Source of the DNA: Thamnidium elegans
Taxonomy: Eukaryota > Mucoromycota > Mucoromycetes > Mucorales > Mucoraceae
Assembly: GCA_025201345.1 (NCBI GenBank)
Contig: JAIXMG010000005.1
Coordinates: forward strand, 310,001 to 374,000
Reading direction: 5' to 3'
DNA: 64,000 bases
Made by a program: the position numbers and the translations under genes. Below the pieces are notes generated by a model. It saw nothing but the letters and a program-made list of their open reading frames with translations. It was not told where the DNA came from and did no database searches. Shown here piece by piece: positions 12,558 to 23,910 of the stretch; position 1 is the first letter of the stretch, and each line of letters starts with the position of its first letter.

Positions 12558-13160
12558 TCATAAGAAAATAAATGTACAAAATCGGTATCGAGATGGACCT
12601 GAATCAGCTTGTGGTACTTGACAATCAACCTCATAGCTTAGTCTATGCGTACTTTTGCTGCTTGATACAATCGGTAAGAATTGGTTTGTTTTTAAGGTGT
12701 AGGAACGTAACTTTGAGGACAGTGTCACAACCTGATATACAGTATTGGAGCTATTAGGGTCCCTTTTTTCTTCTTTACTTATACGACCCCATTCGAAAGA
12801 GGATGACTTCTTCATCCAATTCCGAAGATTTCTTACTTCAAAACAAGCGTTGGTGCCACCAGGGAGACGGTTGACATAAATATTTTCGGTATTTAAAGAA
12901 TCGTTGTCAAATATTTCTTTAAAAGGTACATTCTGTCCCAAAAAAGATATCACGTCGCTTGTATTGTTATTGCCAGTTAAGCCTCCAGTCAGTAAAATTT
13001 CAAACCTGCCGGAAAAAATAGATAGCTCAAACCAACTCTTCCCTTTTTCGTTCTTGCTCTTTACCTTCGCAATAGAGTGCTTAAGTTTTTTTTACACTTT
13101 CGATTGTCTCTCGTAAAGGCGAAGGTATCCTAATTCTCTTTTGATTACCGCTACTGTTAA
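12558..13160 (-). pseudogene. Decayed hypothetical gene with a frameshift at an A run
   Basis: An open frame from 12953 down to 12558 continues upstream without a start codon through KSWFELSIFSGRFEILLTGG, back to about 13087. There a run of eight A's (minus strand) changes frame. One base fewer would join it to an upstream stretch, IPSPLRETIESVKK, whose composition also looks coding. No start, promoter or complete domain is visible, and I do not recognise the family. Further upstream (to about 13270) another frame carries FRLFVEDVRNYTIIHHTCG, suggesting more indels. It is either a pseudogene or a gene with a sequencing error in the homopolymer. Confidence 0.5.
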
Positions 13161-13270
13161 ATAGCCTGTTTGACTTTAATATTACTGCCACATGTATGGT
13201 GTATAATCGTATAATTTCTCACGTCTTCAACGAACAAACGGAATGAGGAGCTGTATACTTTCGGTAAAAT

Positions 13271-14044
13271 AGAAAGAGGGGGATAACATTAACTCGAAGC
13301 AAGTTATGAAACCAATCACGCCCGTCCTCAATAAGCACACCCAAGTACGAGGTTTATAGCTTTAAACACTAGATAGAAAATGAATGGAAAAATCTTGAAA
13401 CGCAGTCTATTCACATAGTCAATCCGATCCCTCAGAGTGCACACTATGTACGTATCAATAGTGTAGGGAAGATAAGTTTCTATTGGAACTTGCATGTAAT
13501 ACTAAGAAAAATTAAAGTGGAAAAAAAAAGATGAGAGAAAAGAGGTTAATCAGCTTTAAAAGTTGATAAAAAAGGGATGATAGAAAAATCACTCCTTCCA
13601 AATGCTTAAACCAGTTGTTTGCTAGTTCCAATATATGCGTCTAAGTGGAAATAATACAACCGAATGAAAGCTCTACTGTCTTTTGAAAGCATTAGTTTTA
13701 TGTTTCTTCGTTAACTGAAGGTTATAGCATTTCATGTTTGGACAACACGATATAGAAGAGAGTGGTTATTGTTATTTTTATATGGCGTCCTGCAGGCAAT
13801 TTTGTACAATTTTGTAAAATTGGTCCAGGGTTAAGTAAAATTTAATTTTTTCACCTCCCAGATTCGATTTCACGACTTACGTTTTCCCCAGTAAATGAGC
13901 GGTATTTTAAAAAAATTAATAAATAATTTAATGAGCAAAGAGATTTTGCATCTTTCCCTTCTTTCATCCTTGAGGTAAAATACAATAACGTATCCATCCA
14001 TTATCCATCCATCGATATTAATTAAATTTCTATAGTAATTAACA
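13271..14044. promoter_or_regulatory. Upstream region of the eL31 gene
   Basis: About 770 bp with no convincing coding frame. The last 100 bases before the eL31 start are AT- and T/C-rich and include a repeated CATCCATTATCCATCCATC stretch around 13993-14013. No motif can be assigned with confidence. Confidence 0.4.
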
Positions 14045-14657
14045 ATGGCTAAGACTACCGCTACCCCTCAAAAGCGTTCTACCCTCGCTGATGTCGTTAC
14101 CCGTGAATACACCATCCACATGCACAAGCGTGTCTTTGGTCGTTCTTTGAGAAAGCGTGCTCCTCATGCTATCAAGTCCATCAAGGCTTTCGCTACTCTT
14201 TCCATGGGTACCAAGGATGTCCGTCTTGATCCCTCTCTTAACAAGGCCGTCTGGTCTCGTGGTGTTAAGCACATCAACCACCGTATTCGTGTCCGTATCT
14301 CTCGTAGACGTAACGATGACGAAGATGCCAAGGAGAAGCTCTACTCTTATGTCACTTTCGTTCCTTGTGTCGACTTCAAGGGTAAGTTATTTTTATTTAT
14401 TTTAAACTATCTGGCAATCCCAAAATCGCTGTCCGTGTAGAAAACTCGTTCATTTTTCTGTAAAAAGAAAGCGAACATATAGTTTTCTTCCGGCAGTTTG
14501 TGAGCGCAAGAGGTTGGAGAATAATATACCAAGGTTCAAATCATAGTTTGCCTTGGTCCTCCTATCTATGAAGCGACCAAAACCTTTTTTTATTTACCAT
14601 GTTTTTTTTATTTTAATTGTAGGTCTTAACACTGAAGTTGTTGAAGATGAGAACTAA
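14045..14657 (+). CDS. RPL31: 60S ribosomal protein eL31
   Basis: Two exons (14045-14381 and 14623-14657) give 123 residues, the normal length for eL31. The protein is basic, with the family sequences [33 protein letters not shown] and [20 protein letters not shown], and ends in [11 protein letters not shown] after the splice. It lies at the exit-tunnel face of the large ribosomal subunit. Codons are strongly biased to C- and T-ending forms (GCC, GTC, CGT, AAG), as in the aldolase gene, which fits high expression. The single intron is 241 nt, several times longer than most in this window, and contains a strong hairpin. Confidence 0.97.
14516..14562 (+). other. Hairpin inside the long eL31 intron
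   Basis: Within the intron, ACCAAGG (14528-14534) pairs with CCTTGGT (14551-14557), extended inward by CAAA/TTTG and outward across an internal loop by GGAG/CTCC. It could be an intron-encoded RNA or an autoregulatory structure. I find no clear C/D boxes or terminal ACA, so no ncRNA class is claimed. Confidence 0.45.
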
Positions 14658-15434
14658 AGTCTCCCCATTTTTTCATTATTTTGAATAAAAAATAAACATT
14701 TTTTAGTAAAAAAAATTACATATATCCCTCTATACAAAAACATTCGTGTTAGAAAGTCTTTTTATTATTGTTATGTTTCTTTTTATTATTATTATTTGAG
14801 CTGTACATGCGTTATGATATTGAATTCATGAAGTGAAAAAGTAATAATTTCGAGGTTAGGATAGCTAGACGCTGACTTGAATGTAGGATCAATCGTAATC
14901 TAAATACACTCTGGAACACTTGAATTAAACGTGTGTTCTGGATTATACGGTTCAGTTCACTCTTTGATTATTTTTTACTGCCCATAATAGCCGATATAAC
15001 ACGCACTCAACATCAAATAGTTTTTCTTTACGTGATATTAGTAAAACCCGATAATACGCGTTGCATAAAATATAAAGCATAGCTCATATTAACAGCTGAA
15101 AATGTGAGCCTATATTCTAAGATAATCTTATTGTGGGTCCTTTCCCCACAGTTTTAATTTGAAAACCAGGTTTCTTTTTTTGATAAAATATTCCAATTGA
15201 GTATTAGCTTCAAAAATCTCGGGTAACATTAAGGAAAGAAGTTGAGCTGGATCTTTTTTTACATAAGAATAAAGACCCCAAAAGTAGAGTTGGTTCGACA
15301 CACAAAATTAATTTAGGTAACGGAAGGTTAAGAATATATATAAAAAAAAAGTTTATTTTTTAAAGATAGAAGGGTTTATTTTTATATAATAGAAAAAGAA
15401 GACCCGCCCAAAAATTTTTGGGGTCAAAATAGAT
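14658..15434. other. Intergenic between convergent eL31 and INO1
   Basis: Both genes end here. T-rich and A-rich tracts follow each stop and probably hold the 3' ends. No coding frame is supported. Confidence 0.55.
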
Positions 15435-17091
15435 TTACCAAATCTTATGTTCCAAACCCATTTCATTGTTGGCAGATAAACCGACAGCAGCTCTAAAGAT
15501 ATTCTCAATAGCAGTACGTTGTCTGGACAAAGCGTTAACAACGGGGGTACCGGGAGTGACCATAGGAGCCTTAAGCATGTAAGACAAGATGGAAAGAACA
15601 CTGTGGAAAGTACTGAACTTGGTCATTTCAGCGGTCTTGTATTCAAGACGGGTCATCAATTCAGTCATAATAACCAAATCAATGATCAAAGGAGAAGCCA
15701 AGAGAGAATCTTCACAGATGTTGTACATGGAGATAGATTGACGACCACCCATAAAGATTTCACACTCGTATTCATCAAGAGCACGCTTGGAGTCACCAAC
15801 AGAGGGAACATACTTGATAACAACAGTATGATCAGGGTGTTCATCCTTAGCGTAAAGCAAATGGTTAGCAGCAACCATATCGTCAACAACAGTAGACTTG
15901 GAGATCTCCTTGGATCTGAATTGACGATGAGAAGACAAGTTCTTACCATCATTGTTACCTAAATGGTTATAAGAAGTTATGGCAACGGGCTTGATACCAG
16001 CATTGACGAGGAAATCAACAAGAGCAGACTTCATCTTGGTTTGACCAGACTTGAAATCATCACCACCGATGAAGGCCTTATGACGTTCAGCCAATTGAAT
16101 CAAACCAGGAACAAAAGTATTTTGGGGAGAACCGTTGATGAAGGGGGCACCTTCTTCAATACAAGCAAGAGCAAAGATGGAAGAGGGGGCAACTTCTTCA
16201 TGAGAGGCTTCAACAGCAGCCAAAAAGTTTTCAGCGGTATCGTTAACACCATCGATCAATTCAGCGAAACGTTCAGTGTTAGCGGTCCACATAACAATAA
16301 CCTTATCAAGGCCGTTAGTAGCCTTGAAGTCACGAATATCCTTACGGATTTGTTCGACATGAGCACGCTTGTTATTGCCAGGGATCAAGTTATCAGCACG
16401 ATCTTCTTGGTTGGCAGCAATAAAATCAGGGTAGTAAATGGAAGGAAGAGGAACCATCTTGGACATTTCATCACTGACTTGACGTTGAAGATCGTAAGCG
16501 AGAACCTTGGCACGGTCCATGGATTCAGCCAAGTTCTTACCAGAGATATCCCAACCACCAATAACCATATCAGTAGGGTTGACAAGAGGCAACATTTGGC
16601 TCAAGGGAACATGAACATCAGCACCTTCAGTATCAACACCTAAACGGACAGTAGAGGATTGAGTAACAGAACCGAAGTAGTTGGGTGAATGAACACCAGA
16701 TTTGGTACGCCAAGTAAGCTTATTCTTATGGGCAAGAATAGAAGCGGTTAAAGTGGAACCATTGTTACCGCCCCATCCAACCATCATGACACTATATAAT
16801 AATAAAAATGTGTTAACAAAAAACACATTTATACACCACCAAATAAATAAAAAAAACTTACCCAATACGAGGAACGGTACGTTCAGTCTTGAATTCATAG
16901 GCGGTTTCAGTAGGAGTAGCAATTAAGGAACCATCGGATTGCTTGGTTACCAAAGTGTTGAAGTAAGAGTACTTACTCAAGATATGCTCGTCAGTGTATT
17001 GAACGTTAGCAGAGTTTACCTTGAATAAGGGAGCGGGGAGAGAGCTATCGTTAGCGGTAGCGTTATAAAGATCAGCGTTAGGAGGGGACAT
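15435..17091 (-). CDS. INO1: Inositol-3-phosphate synthase
   Basis: Two exons (17091-16862 and 16791-15435) give 528 residues, close to yeast Ino1 (533). The enzyme converts glucose-6-phosphate to 1D-myo-inositol-3-phosphate with NAD as a recycled cofactor, in the cytosol. The start ATG precedes SPPNADLYN. The Rossmann dinucleotide loop [17 protein letters not shown] spans the splice. Later family blocks include [60 protein letters not shown] and [11 protein letters not shown]. Codon bias is strong, so expression is probably high. Inositol made here feeds phosphatidylinositol and so the IPC sphingolipids in which the nearby KEI1 homologue acts. Confidence 0.97.
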
Positions 17092-17804
17092 TTTGTTTTG
17101 TTGTTGTTGAGTATTAAGAAGATTTCTTGGGTCGATCACTGCACCGCTGATAGCCTTTGTGTGGGTTATGGGTGGAAGAGAGTAAATTTGCAAACTAAGA
17201 TGATGATGATGATGATGATGAGCTTCATTAACTTTTTTTTTTTGCTTTATTCTTTTTTTATATATAACTTACCGTTTTGAAAAGAGGGGCGTTCTGAAAG
17301 AAGTCGCGCCTCAAAAAAAATGATTAATTTTTTTGTAAAAAAGTAAAGAAGAAGAAGAAAAAAAAAAAAAAAAAAAAAAAAAGAAACATTTTTGAACCCT
17401 TTCAAAATGGTTTGTGTAACGCAAGGGATTTACGGAAGGGGACAGAGAAGACGACAGATTACCTTCGTGTACAAAGTGTAACCTAGCAGCATAGTTATCT
17501 CCGACACAATCCAGTTTTTTTTTTGTGCGCCTTTTTTTAAGGAGCAATTTAACCAATGAGTCAGCTTATATTTTGCGTGGTGTGAGAAAATAAATATATA
17601 TATAATGATAGATAACAATGAAATTAAGAGAATAGTAAATAAAAAGATGTGATTAAATATTATAATAATAAAAATAATAAAATTATTTGTTGTTTTTAAT
17701 GTACAATGGTTTGACGTACGCCCTGTGATAAAGATAGACAGGAAAAAAAAAAAAAAAATAGTATAAAATGAAGAAAACGTGGCCTAGTATGATAGGTTTA
17801 TAAA
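17092..17804. other. INO1 upstream region with simple repeats
   Basis: Holds a (GAT)n run of seven to eight units near 17200-17222, an A run near 17358-17382 and another near 17743-17758. Small open frames cover the A/T runs but have no gene-like content. INO1 regulatory sites are expected here but none can be named with confidence. Confidence 0.5.
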
Positions 17805-19126
17805 TTTTTACCAAGGTATTTTTACTAAATGATAAACGTATAATGGATTACCGTAGTTTTCTTGTAATGCCAAGGCAGCACAAAGGATATTTTCAAATTC
17901 AACAAAGCACATAGGATTATTTAACTTTGTACGAAACGAGAGTCTTTTATATCCAGGGCACTTGCAGAAAATCGACCTTAATTCATCCATCGGCAAATTT
18001 CCAACATAGAGTGTATTACAAGGAGGATTTTGATCAACGAGATCAGTCCGCCGTAAATTAGGCGTAGACGCTGAAAACACTAATTGAGATATCTTCTTGC
18101 TGCTTTAAAGGGTAAACCGTTAAGGCTTTTTTATTACCCATTCTACTCAACAGTGCGACACACTTTACAAATTAACTTTTGCACTTTCAGAATTGTTGTT
18201 TTTGAAATAAGTTGGAACGACATTTTTGGTTTGTTAAAATAAGTTGTTACGAGTTGTAGACATACTTATAAAAAAATAGCTATCAACTTATTTTATCAAC
18301 CTAAGCTATATATACTCTATAATTTTTTTTTTGAAAAAAAAAACTCTGTTCTTTCTCATTTATTTAAAAGACGTACATATAAAAAATACTTACTGGTATA
18401 CATTGTTAAAAAAAAAACCTTAACTACAACTTATATTGATTATTCTACTTTTTTTCCCAGTCTTTTTGTTTTCTTTTATATCCGTACAAAAGGATGATGT
18501 TCTTCTTAAAGTAGCAACCGTACATAAGAGCACTTGCTGTCAAAAATGCTCAAAAATGCTCCACCCGAATGTTTTATAGGAGACTACAGTAGTTTTCAAA
18601 TCTCATTACTAATATAGTTTTCTTATAGTTCCATAATATACACCACTCGTCAAAACCTTGAGGGGAGAGAATCGGTGTTCAATGACCTTCTAGTATATCC
18701 CTTGTTAAAGGCTCTTGCTGAGGTTGTTGGTAGCTATGACTCCGAGCTTGTAATGTATGAAACACCATTAATGCCTATGAAAGAGCAGCTATAATGTTAT
18801 GGGGCACTGAATAAAATGCTTCACACAGGTTTTTGTTGCAATGTAAATCCTTTTTAGACATTTCTAATTTCAAGGTACAGCCCTTTTCTTGATCGATTTT
18901 TTTTTACCGTTTATCGTTATGCGGGATACATTTTTTTATAAGTGTCCGTAACTCACTATTTGCTTACGACCATCCTCCAAAATAGTATCCGCTTAATTTG
19001 ACACTTTTAAAGTAGCCGCTTCAAAACCTGAAATTCACGTCCTTGCATATTTTCGGGAAACCCAACAACAAAGATGGTACTAGTTTCTTCTCCTGGTAAA
19101 ATTGTTTGAAGTAAACTGTGGTTCAT
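17805..19126 (-). pseudogene. Whi3/Scw1-type two-RRM RNA-binding protein, pseudogene
   Basis: Pieces of one gene lie in order on the minus strand. From 19126: MNHSLLQTILPGEETST, then IFVVGFPENMQGREFQ (start of RRM1). After a deletion and frame change comes GFEAATLKVSN, then TILEDGRKQIV, then DQEKGCTLKLEMSKKDLH (end of RRM1). From about 18080 comes [15 protein letters not shown] and [20 protein letters not shown] (RRM2), which lacks a few residues after NLP. It ends in a frame change that leaves RLSFSKN out of frame. Several independent deletions and stops make this a clear pseudogene. Living relatives bind mRNAs and affect cell size and wall growth. A plus-strand coding fragment lies inside the gap between the two RRMs. 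Confidence 0.85.
18629..18794 (+). pseudogene. Fragment of an unrecognised gene nested in the RRM pseudogene
   Basis: After a possible splice acceptor (TTATAG) an open frame runs IIYTTRQNLEGRESVFNDLL, then VYPLLKALAEVVGSYDSELV, and stops at 18794. The amino acid composition looks coding, and another frame stays open downstream. I do not recognise a domain. It is too short to be functional and is probably the relic of a lineage-specific family. Confidence 0.4.
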
Positions 19127-19261
19127 TGTACCTATTGTAGTGTAATCATAATAGTTACTTATTGGCATTAAGCCTGACATAAGTTAGAAAAGTATTTATT
19201 TTGATTAACTAAGGAGCGCTTGCTTTTTTTTTATTGTACGTCATTTTAGTTATTGTTGTCT

Positions 19262-19264
<3 letters not shown>

Positions 19265-19293
<29 letters not shown>
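19265..19293. repeat. T29 homopolymer
   Basis: An uninterrupted run of about 29 T's directly at the stop codon side of the amino acid transporter gene; in the mRNA this is an A-rich sequence just after the stop. Confidence 0.85.
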
Positions 19294-20372
19294 CACTTAA
19301 AAATGGCATCTTTGATAGAAAAATACATGACAGGAAGAGCAATACAAATAGAAAATACAGATATAAAAAAGAACTTTTTGTTGTTTAAAAGTTCGGAAGA
19401 AAACAAGTAGAGATATGCACAGCCAGGTAATAAAAAACCTATTTTAAGAGGGAGGGTGAGCCACACATATAAAAAGTTTACACACAAAGAAAAAGCCTAC
19501 CTAGAACTGTAGTAGAGAAACCACCAATCACATCAAATACTTTGCCTAATGAAGTAATGGTAGCACCAACCCACAATATCAGCGCAAACACGCCAATGCT
19601 TACAGTATAATGTTGTTTATTTGTCGAATTATGTGTATTGATTCCAAACATCATCATGACCGATTCGCGGCAAGGATGAATGCATAATCTAAGATTTAAA
19701 AGTATTTAGTACGAATAAAAAAAAGAGAAAAATATATAAATTTACGGGATAGTCAACACCATAAATAAACCTAGAGCCAATTTAACTAGTTGAATACCAG
19801 GATCATTTTCGGGAAAATTCAACAAGATATTTGCCTGAACATGTTTACCAAAGCATAAATAAGCCATAACAGCAAACACAATATTGATGACAAACGCAAT
19901 ACCTATAGCGATAGAACAAGTAAGTAACCACTTGGAAGGACGCTGGTCTTTCAAGCTTGAGTAAACACCAAACAAGTTCTGAGAACATCCAAATGCTAGA
20001 CTGATAATTGCTAGCCCTTTAAACATACTTTCGGATACAGGTACATATTCTAATTCTATTTTGTCTACAATTGATAAATAGTAGGGTACTCGAACCAGCA
20101 CCCCCAACAACATTAGCATCAATAAACAAACAGACATCGCACTCCATTTGGCAAACTGTGCAGTCGAACGAGACAGACTTAATGGCAGAGTCTAGAATTT
20201 ATCTGGATTTAGTTATATAATATAAACATCCGGTTGATCAAACTTACACACAATAATCCAAAGGCTAAAATGACATTTCTTCTATCGGAGAAAAAGGGAA
20301 CATTTGGAAATACAAGTGCTAATAAGCTAGGTAAAGTATCACCCAATACTACGTATATAGTTTAGTTTATAA

Positions 20373-20409
<37 letters not shown>

Positions 20410-20916
20410 TATAAATATATTTATATATACTTTACAGATATAATATGATACCGCAGTACCAGCAGTATGAAAAAAAATGATGAAATTAATTATACAAGCT
20501 CCAGTACGACCAATTAATGATTGGCAGAGCGATACTAAACTATGAGTTTGTGTCTTTAATCCACACAAGATGGTTATATGCATTGTCATGCAAGATATAT
20601 AAGCAATCGTAACAGAAAATAGTAAACCTAGCCAAAATCCACATAAATGTAAAGCAAGTGGCAGACCAATAATACCTGTGCCCATCATGGCATTGACTAA
20701 GTTTACAGCACCACCCATTGTAGAACACTGGTGTTGTTTTATTATAACAGCTTCTTGTTCTTCGTGAATAGAACCATACTGCGACGATTTATTATCTTGA
20801 ACAGTGATCACGGTCGTATTACTATCTACTGAAAGAGATGAGTCATATCTCTTTATTTCTGCTTCAAAACAACATGTCTTGGTGGATGAAGAAGCAGTAT
20901 CAAGATAATACTTCAT
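19293..20916 (-). CDS. Amino acid transporter, AAAP (Avt/SLC38-like) family
   Basis: Five exons (20916-20436, 20348-20248, 20191-19746, 19688-19501, 19438-19293) give 453 residues. An upstream ATG at 20967 would add 17 hydrophobic residues and is less likely. After a 65-residue polar N-terminus comes the first span with the family signature AVNLVNAMMGTGIIGLPLAL. Ten to eleven hydrophobic segments follow in total, including TAQFAKWSAMSVCLLMLMLL, WLLTCSIAIGIAFVINIVFA and YTVSIGVFALILWVGATITS. CIHPCRESV lies between late spans. Known of the family: proton- or sodium-coupled amino acid transport at vacuole or plasma membrane; substrate and location are inference. The gene is divergent from ArgRS, 296 bp away. 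The first intron holds a 34-base A run (minus strand). Confidence 0.88.
20375..20408. repeat. T34 homopolymer inside an intron
   Basis: About 34 T's on the plus strand, lying in the first intron of the amino acid transporter gene (an A run in its transcript). Confidence 0.85.
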
Positions 20917-21212
20917 TTGGGAACAAAACAACAACAACAACAAAAAGAAAGAAAAAAAGAAAGGCAAAAAAAGAGATAAGATACTTATGTTATTTATATT
21001 ACTCTATCATTATCAAAACAATACAGCAGTAGTAGTGTCCAATCATTTATTTATTTATATTCACTTGGATAGATTAAAGAGCAATTTGACGATATCATCA
21101 TCAAGTCACACATTCACGAGAGTAACAAATAATAATAAAAAACAACAATTCGTTCTCCACCCTTGTTTGTGTACGTTACTTTTTTTTTTTTTTTTTTTTT
21201 TTTTTCAAGCTA
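20917..21212. promoter_or_regulatory. Shared divergent promoter, transporter / ArgRS
   Basis: A 296-bp gap between two start codons facing apart. It has (AAC)n near 20930-20945 and a T25 run just before the ArgRS start. No specific motif is identified. Confidence 0.5.
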
Positions 21213-23064
21213 ATGACAGCACAATTGTTTAGAAGGGCCATTGCAAAGCCTTTAGCTAGTCTATCGAACCAAACCGAGCAAAAGGTTCTAGGGATACTAA
21301 ATACACCAAAAATCGCATTAAACCATCAATTTGGTATACCTGTACCCAAGTTAGCTTCTAATACTAATCCCGTTACATACTGTAAAGAACTCGCAAGCAA
21401 GGTATAATATATAAAAAACTAGACATGTCGCCAAAAAAAAACACACACACACAAAAAGTAGTAATAAACCGTTTAAAATAGTTTGAACCAAACCAATATA
21501 TCGAAAAAGTAACACCAGTAGGACAGTTTTTACAATTTGACGTACGCCCTGACAGCTATATTCGCCACACACTGAACCAAGTATACGATGAAAAAGAATT
21601 ATACGGTACCAGCAAATCGCAACAAGGCACCGTCTTGATTGATTATAGTTCACCTAATATTGCCAAACCATTTCATGCGGGACATTTAAGAAGTACGATT
21701 TTGGGTAACTTTATTAAAAATATCCATGATGCATGCGGGTACAAAACGGTTGGTATCAACTATTTAGGGGATTGGGGGAAGCAGTATGGTTTATTAGCGA
21801 TTGGATTCAACCTGTTTGGAGATGAAGCAAAGTTTAAAAGGGACCCGATTCATCATTTATATGAAGTTTATGTCAAAATAAACGTGTTGGCTAAACAAGA
21901 TCCTACCATCGACACACAAGCAAATGCTTATTTTAAAAAGATGGAACAAGGTGATCCAGAGGCCTTAAGTCAGTGGCGAAAATTTCGTGAAATCAGTATC
22001 GATACATATAAACAAATCTATAAACGATTGAACATCGATTTTGACCTGTATTCAGGCGAATCGCAAACAGAAAAATATATACCACAAATTTGCGATTTAT
22101 TAGAAAAGTACAATCTAATGGAAACTACAGAAGATGGTGCTCGCGTTATAAATTTGGAACAGTACAAGTTGGGAAAGGTTATTATTAAACGCGCCGACGG
22201 TACAAGTTTATACATGACGCGTGATCTAGCATCGTTAGCGTTACGTCGTGACATGTTTGGACAGTTTAAGAAGGCAGTGTATGTGATTGGTACGGAACAA
22301 GATCTATATTTAAGGCAGCTGTTCAAGATCAGTGAATTGATTCATCAACATGATGCTACATGGCCTACCGATTTGTATCATGCCAATTTCGGTAGAGTCA
22401 TGGGAATGTCGACAAGAAAGGGAACTGTCATCTTTTTACAAGATATATTAGATACTGCCAAAGACCAAATGTTGACAAATATTAAGGCAGGCAATCAAGT
22501 CAAAATGGAGCAATTAGAATCGATGGACGATGTGGCAGAAAAACTAGGCTCTTCTGCTGTTATCATTCAAGATATGGTGGCGAAACGTGTAAAAAATTAT
22601 GAGTTTTCGTGGGATCGAATGACAGCCGCAAAAGGATATACAGGTGTTTATTTGCAGTATACATATGCACGCATGTGTGGGTAAAGTAAAACTTTTTTTA
22701 AAAAATAATCAACAAACAAAGAAGCTCACTTTTTTTTTTTAGTATTGAACGTAATGTAGATATTTCTATTACAAAAGAGGCTGATTTATCCCTGCTAAAG
22801 GAACCACAAGCTTTCGAGTTAGCTTTAACTATTTCGCAGTTCCCTGATATCGTGCAATCGTCCTGTAAATCTATGGAACCTAGTATACTAGTGCAATATC
22901 TGTTCAAGTTGGCACATTCTATAGGCCAAGCCAACTCTACATTAAGAGTCAAAGGAGAGCATCAAAGTACAGCGGAAGCTAGATTATTATTATTCTGGGC
23001 TGCTAAAACTACTTTGGGTAATGGATTAAAATTGGTTGGTATTAATCCTTTAAACCGCATTTAA
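21213..23064 (+). CDS. Arginyl-tRNA synthetase
   Basis: Three exons (21213-21401, 21482-22680, 22743-23064) give 569 residues. A class I synthetase that charges tRNA-Arg. The HIGH-type signature is HAGHLRST in PNIAKPFHAGHLRSTILGNF. The second signature is the ArgRS form GMSTRKG in RVMGMSTRKGTVIFLQD. The N-terminal Add-1 region is reduced, and the C-terminal helical anticodon-binding domain ends in LLFWAAKTTLGNGLKLVGIN, which matches the family end. The N-terminus (MTAQLFRRAIAKPLASLSN) is basic, hydrophobic and acid-free, so mitochondrial import or dual targeting is possible; this is inference. The last intron ends in a T run. Confidence 0.96.
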
Positions 23065-23910
23065 TAATAGAAAATAGAATAAAAAATAAACTTTATTGTC
23101 ATGTGCGATATTAAATATCTCGACAAGACATAAGAGCACTTGATACCTAAAAAGCAATTATGTATCTACATGTGTATGAAACAATACTTCACCAATGCTA
23201 AAATTATAAAAAGGTAATAAAAATCTACCATTACTACTGTTTACAGTACACCGATTTCTATCAATTACGCGAATACAAAGCTGCAACTTATCTCGTCCTA
23301 TTTTCAATGGTGTCGCTATAGTATAGTACAGATGTATTTTAATATACCAAAATATAGCTAATTAAACTTTATATCTCCCGGTTTTTAAGCAACTTTAGCT
23401 AATAAAAATAAGCAGGCAGCTCATGTTTAGCTTTATTTATGGTTTTATACTTTTATGTAAAACAAGTCATATTATACTCGGATACATTTATACATATAAC
23501 TTTTGCAGAATTCATATTCGTTTTTACAAATCTAAGCTTTGTACTGGTACAAGTTCAGATCGCCTAATCTAACAAACTGCAATGATTGCTTAGAACAGTA
23601 CGCACTACTCAATACTTGTACTTTGTAGACACTATAGGTAGCTCAAACGATAGAAAATAAAACATAGCCATTTTTTTTTGGAACACCACCTGTGCCAATT
23701 TATGACGTAAATTTTTTTGGTGCATTTCCAACAATAACAGGTACTTTACATGTAAAAACGGCTTTTTTTTTCTTAATATCATGAGAAAGGATGGTTAAAT
23801 AAATCCTTTTTATCACGGCTGAATAAACCCCCTTTTTATCATGATTAAATCAACCTATTTATTCCATCCTTTTCTTTTCCTTTTTTAACAATGAATTCAT
23901 ATACAAGCAG
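23065..23910. other. Intergenic, no gene seen
   Basis: AT-rich. Near 23780-23875 two similar sentences (AAATAAATCCTTTTTATCA and related forms) are repeated with changes. No coding frame. Confidence 0.5.

Noticed and set aside
14382..14622. Box C/D or H/ACA snoRNA in the eL31 intron
   Set aside because: No convincing TGATGA/CTGA pair and no ACA at a fitting distance from the hairpin.
15519..16643. Plus-strand frames of 147 and 226 codons
   Set aside because: Antisense to the highly biased INO1 coding exon; codon bias leaves the opposite strand open.
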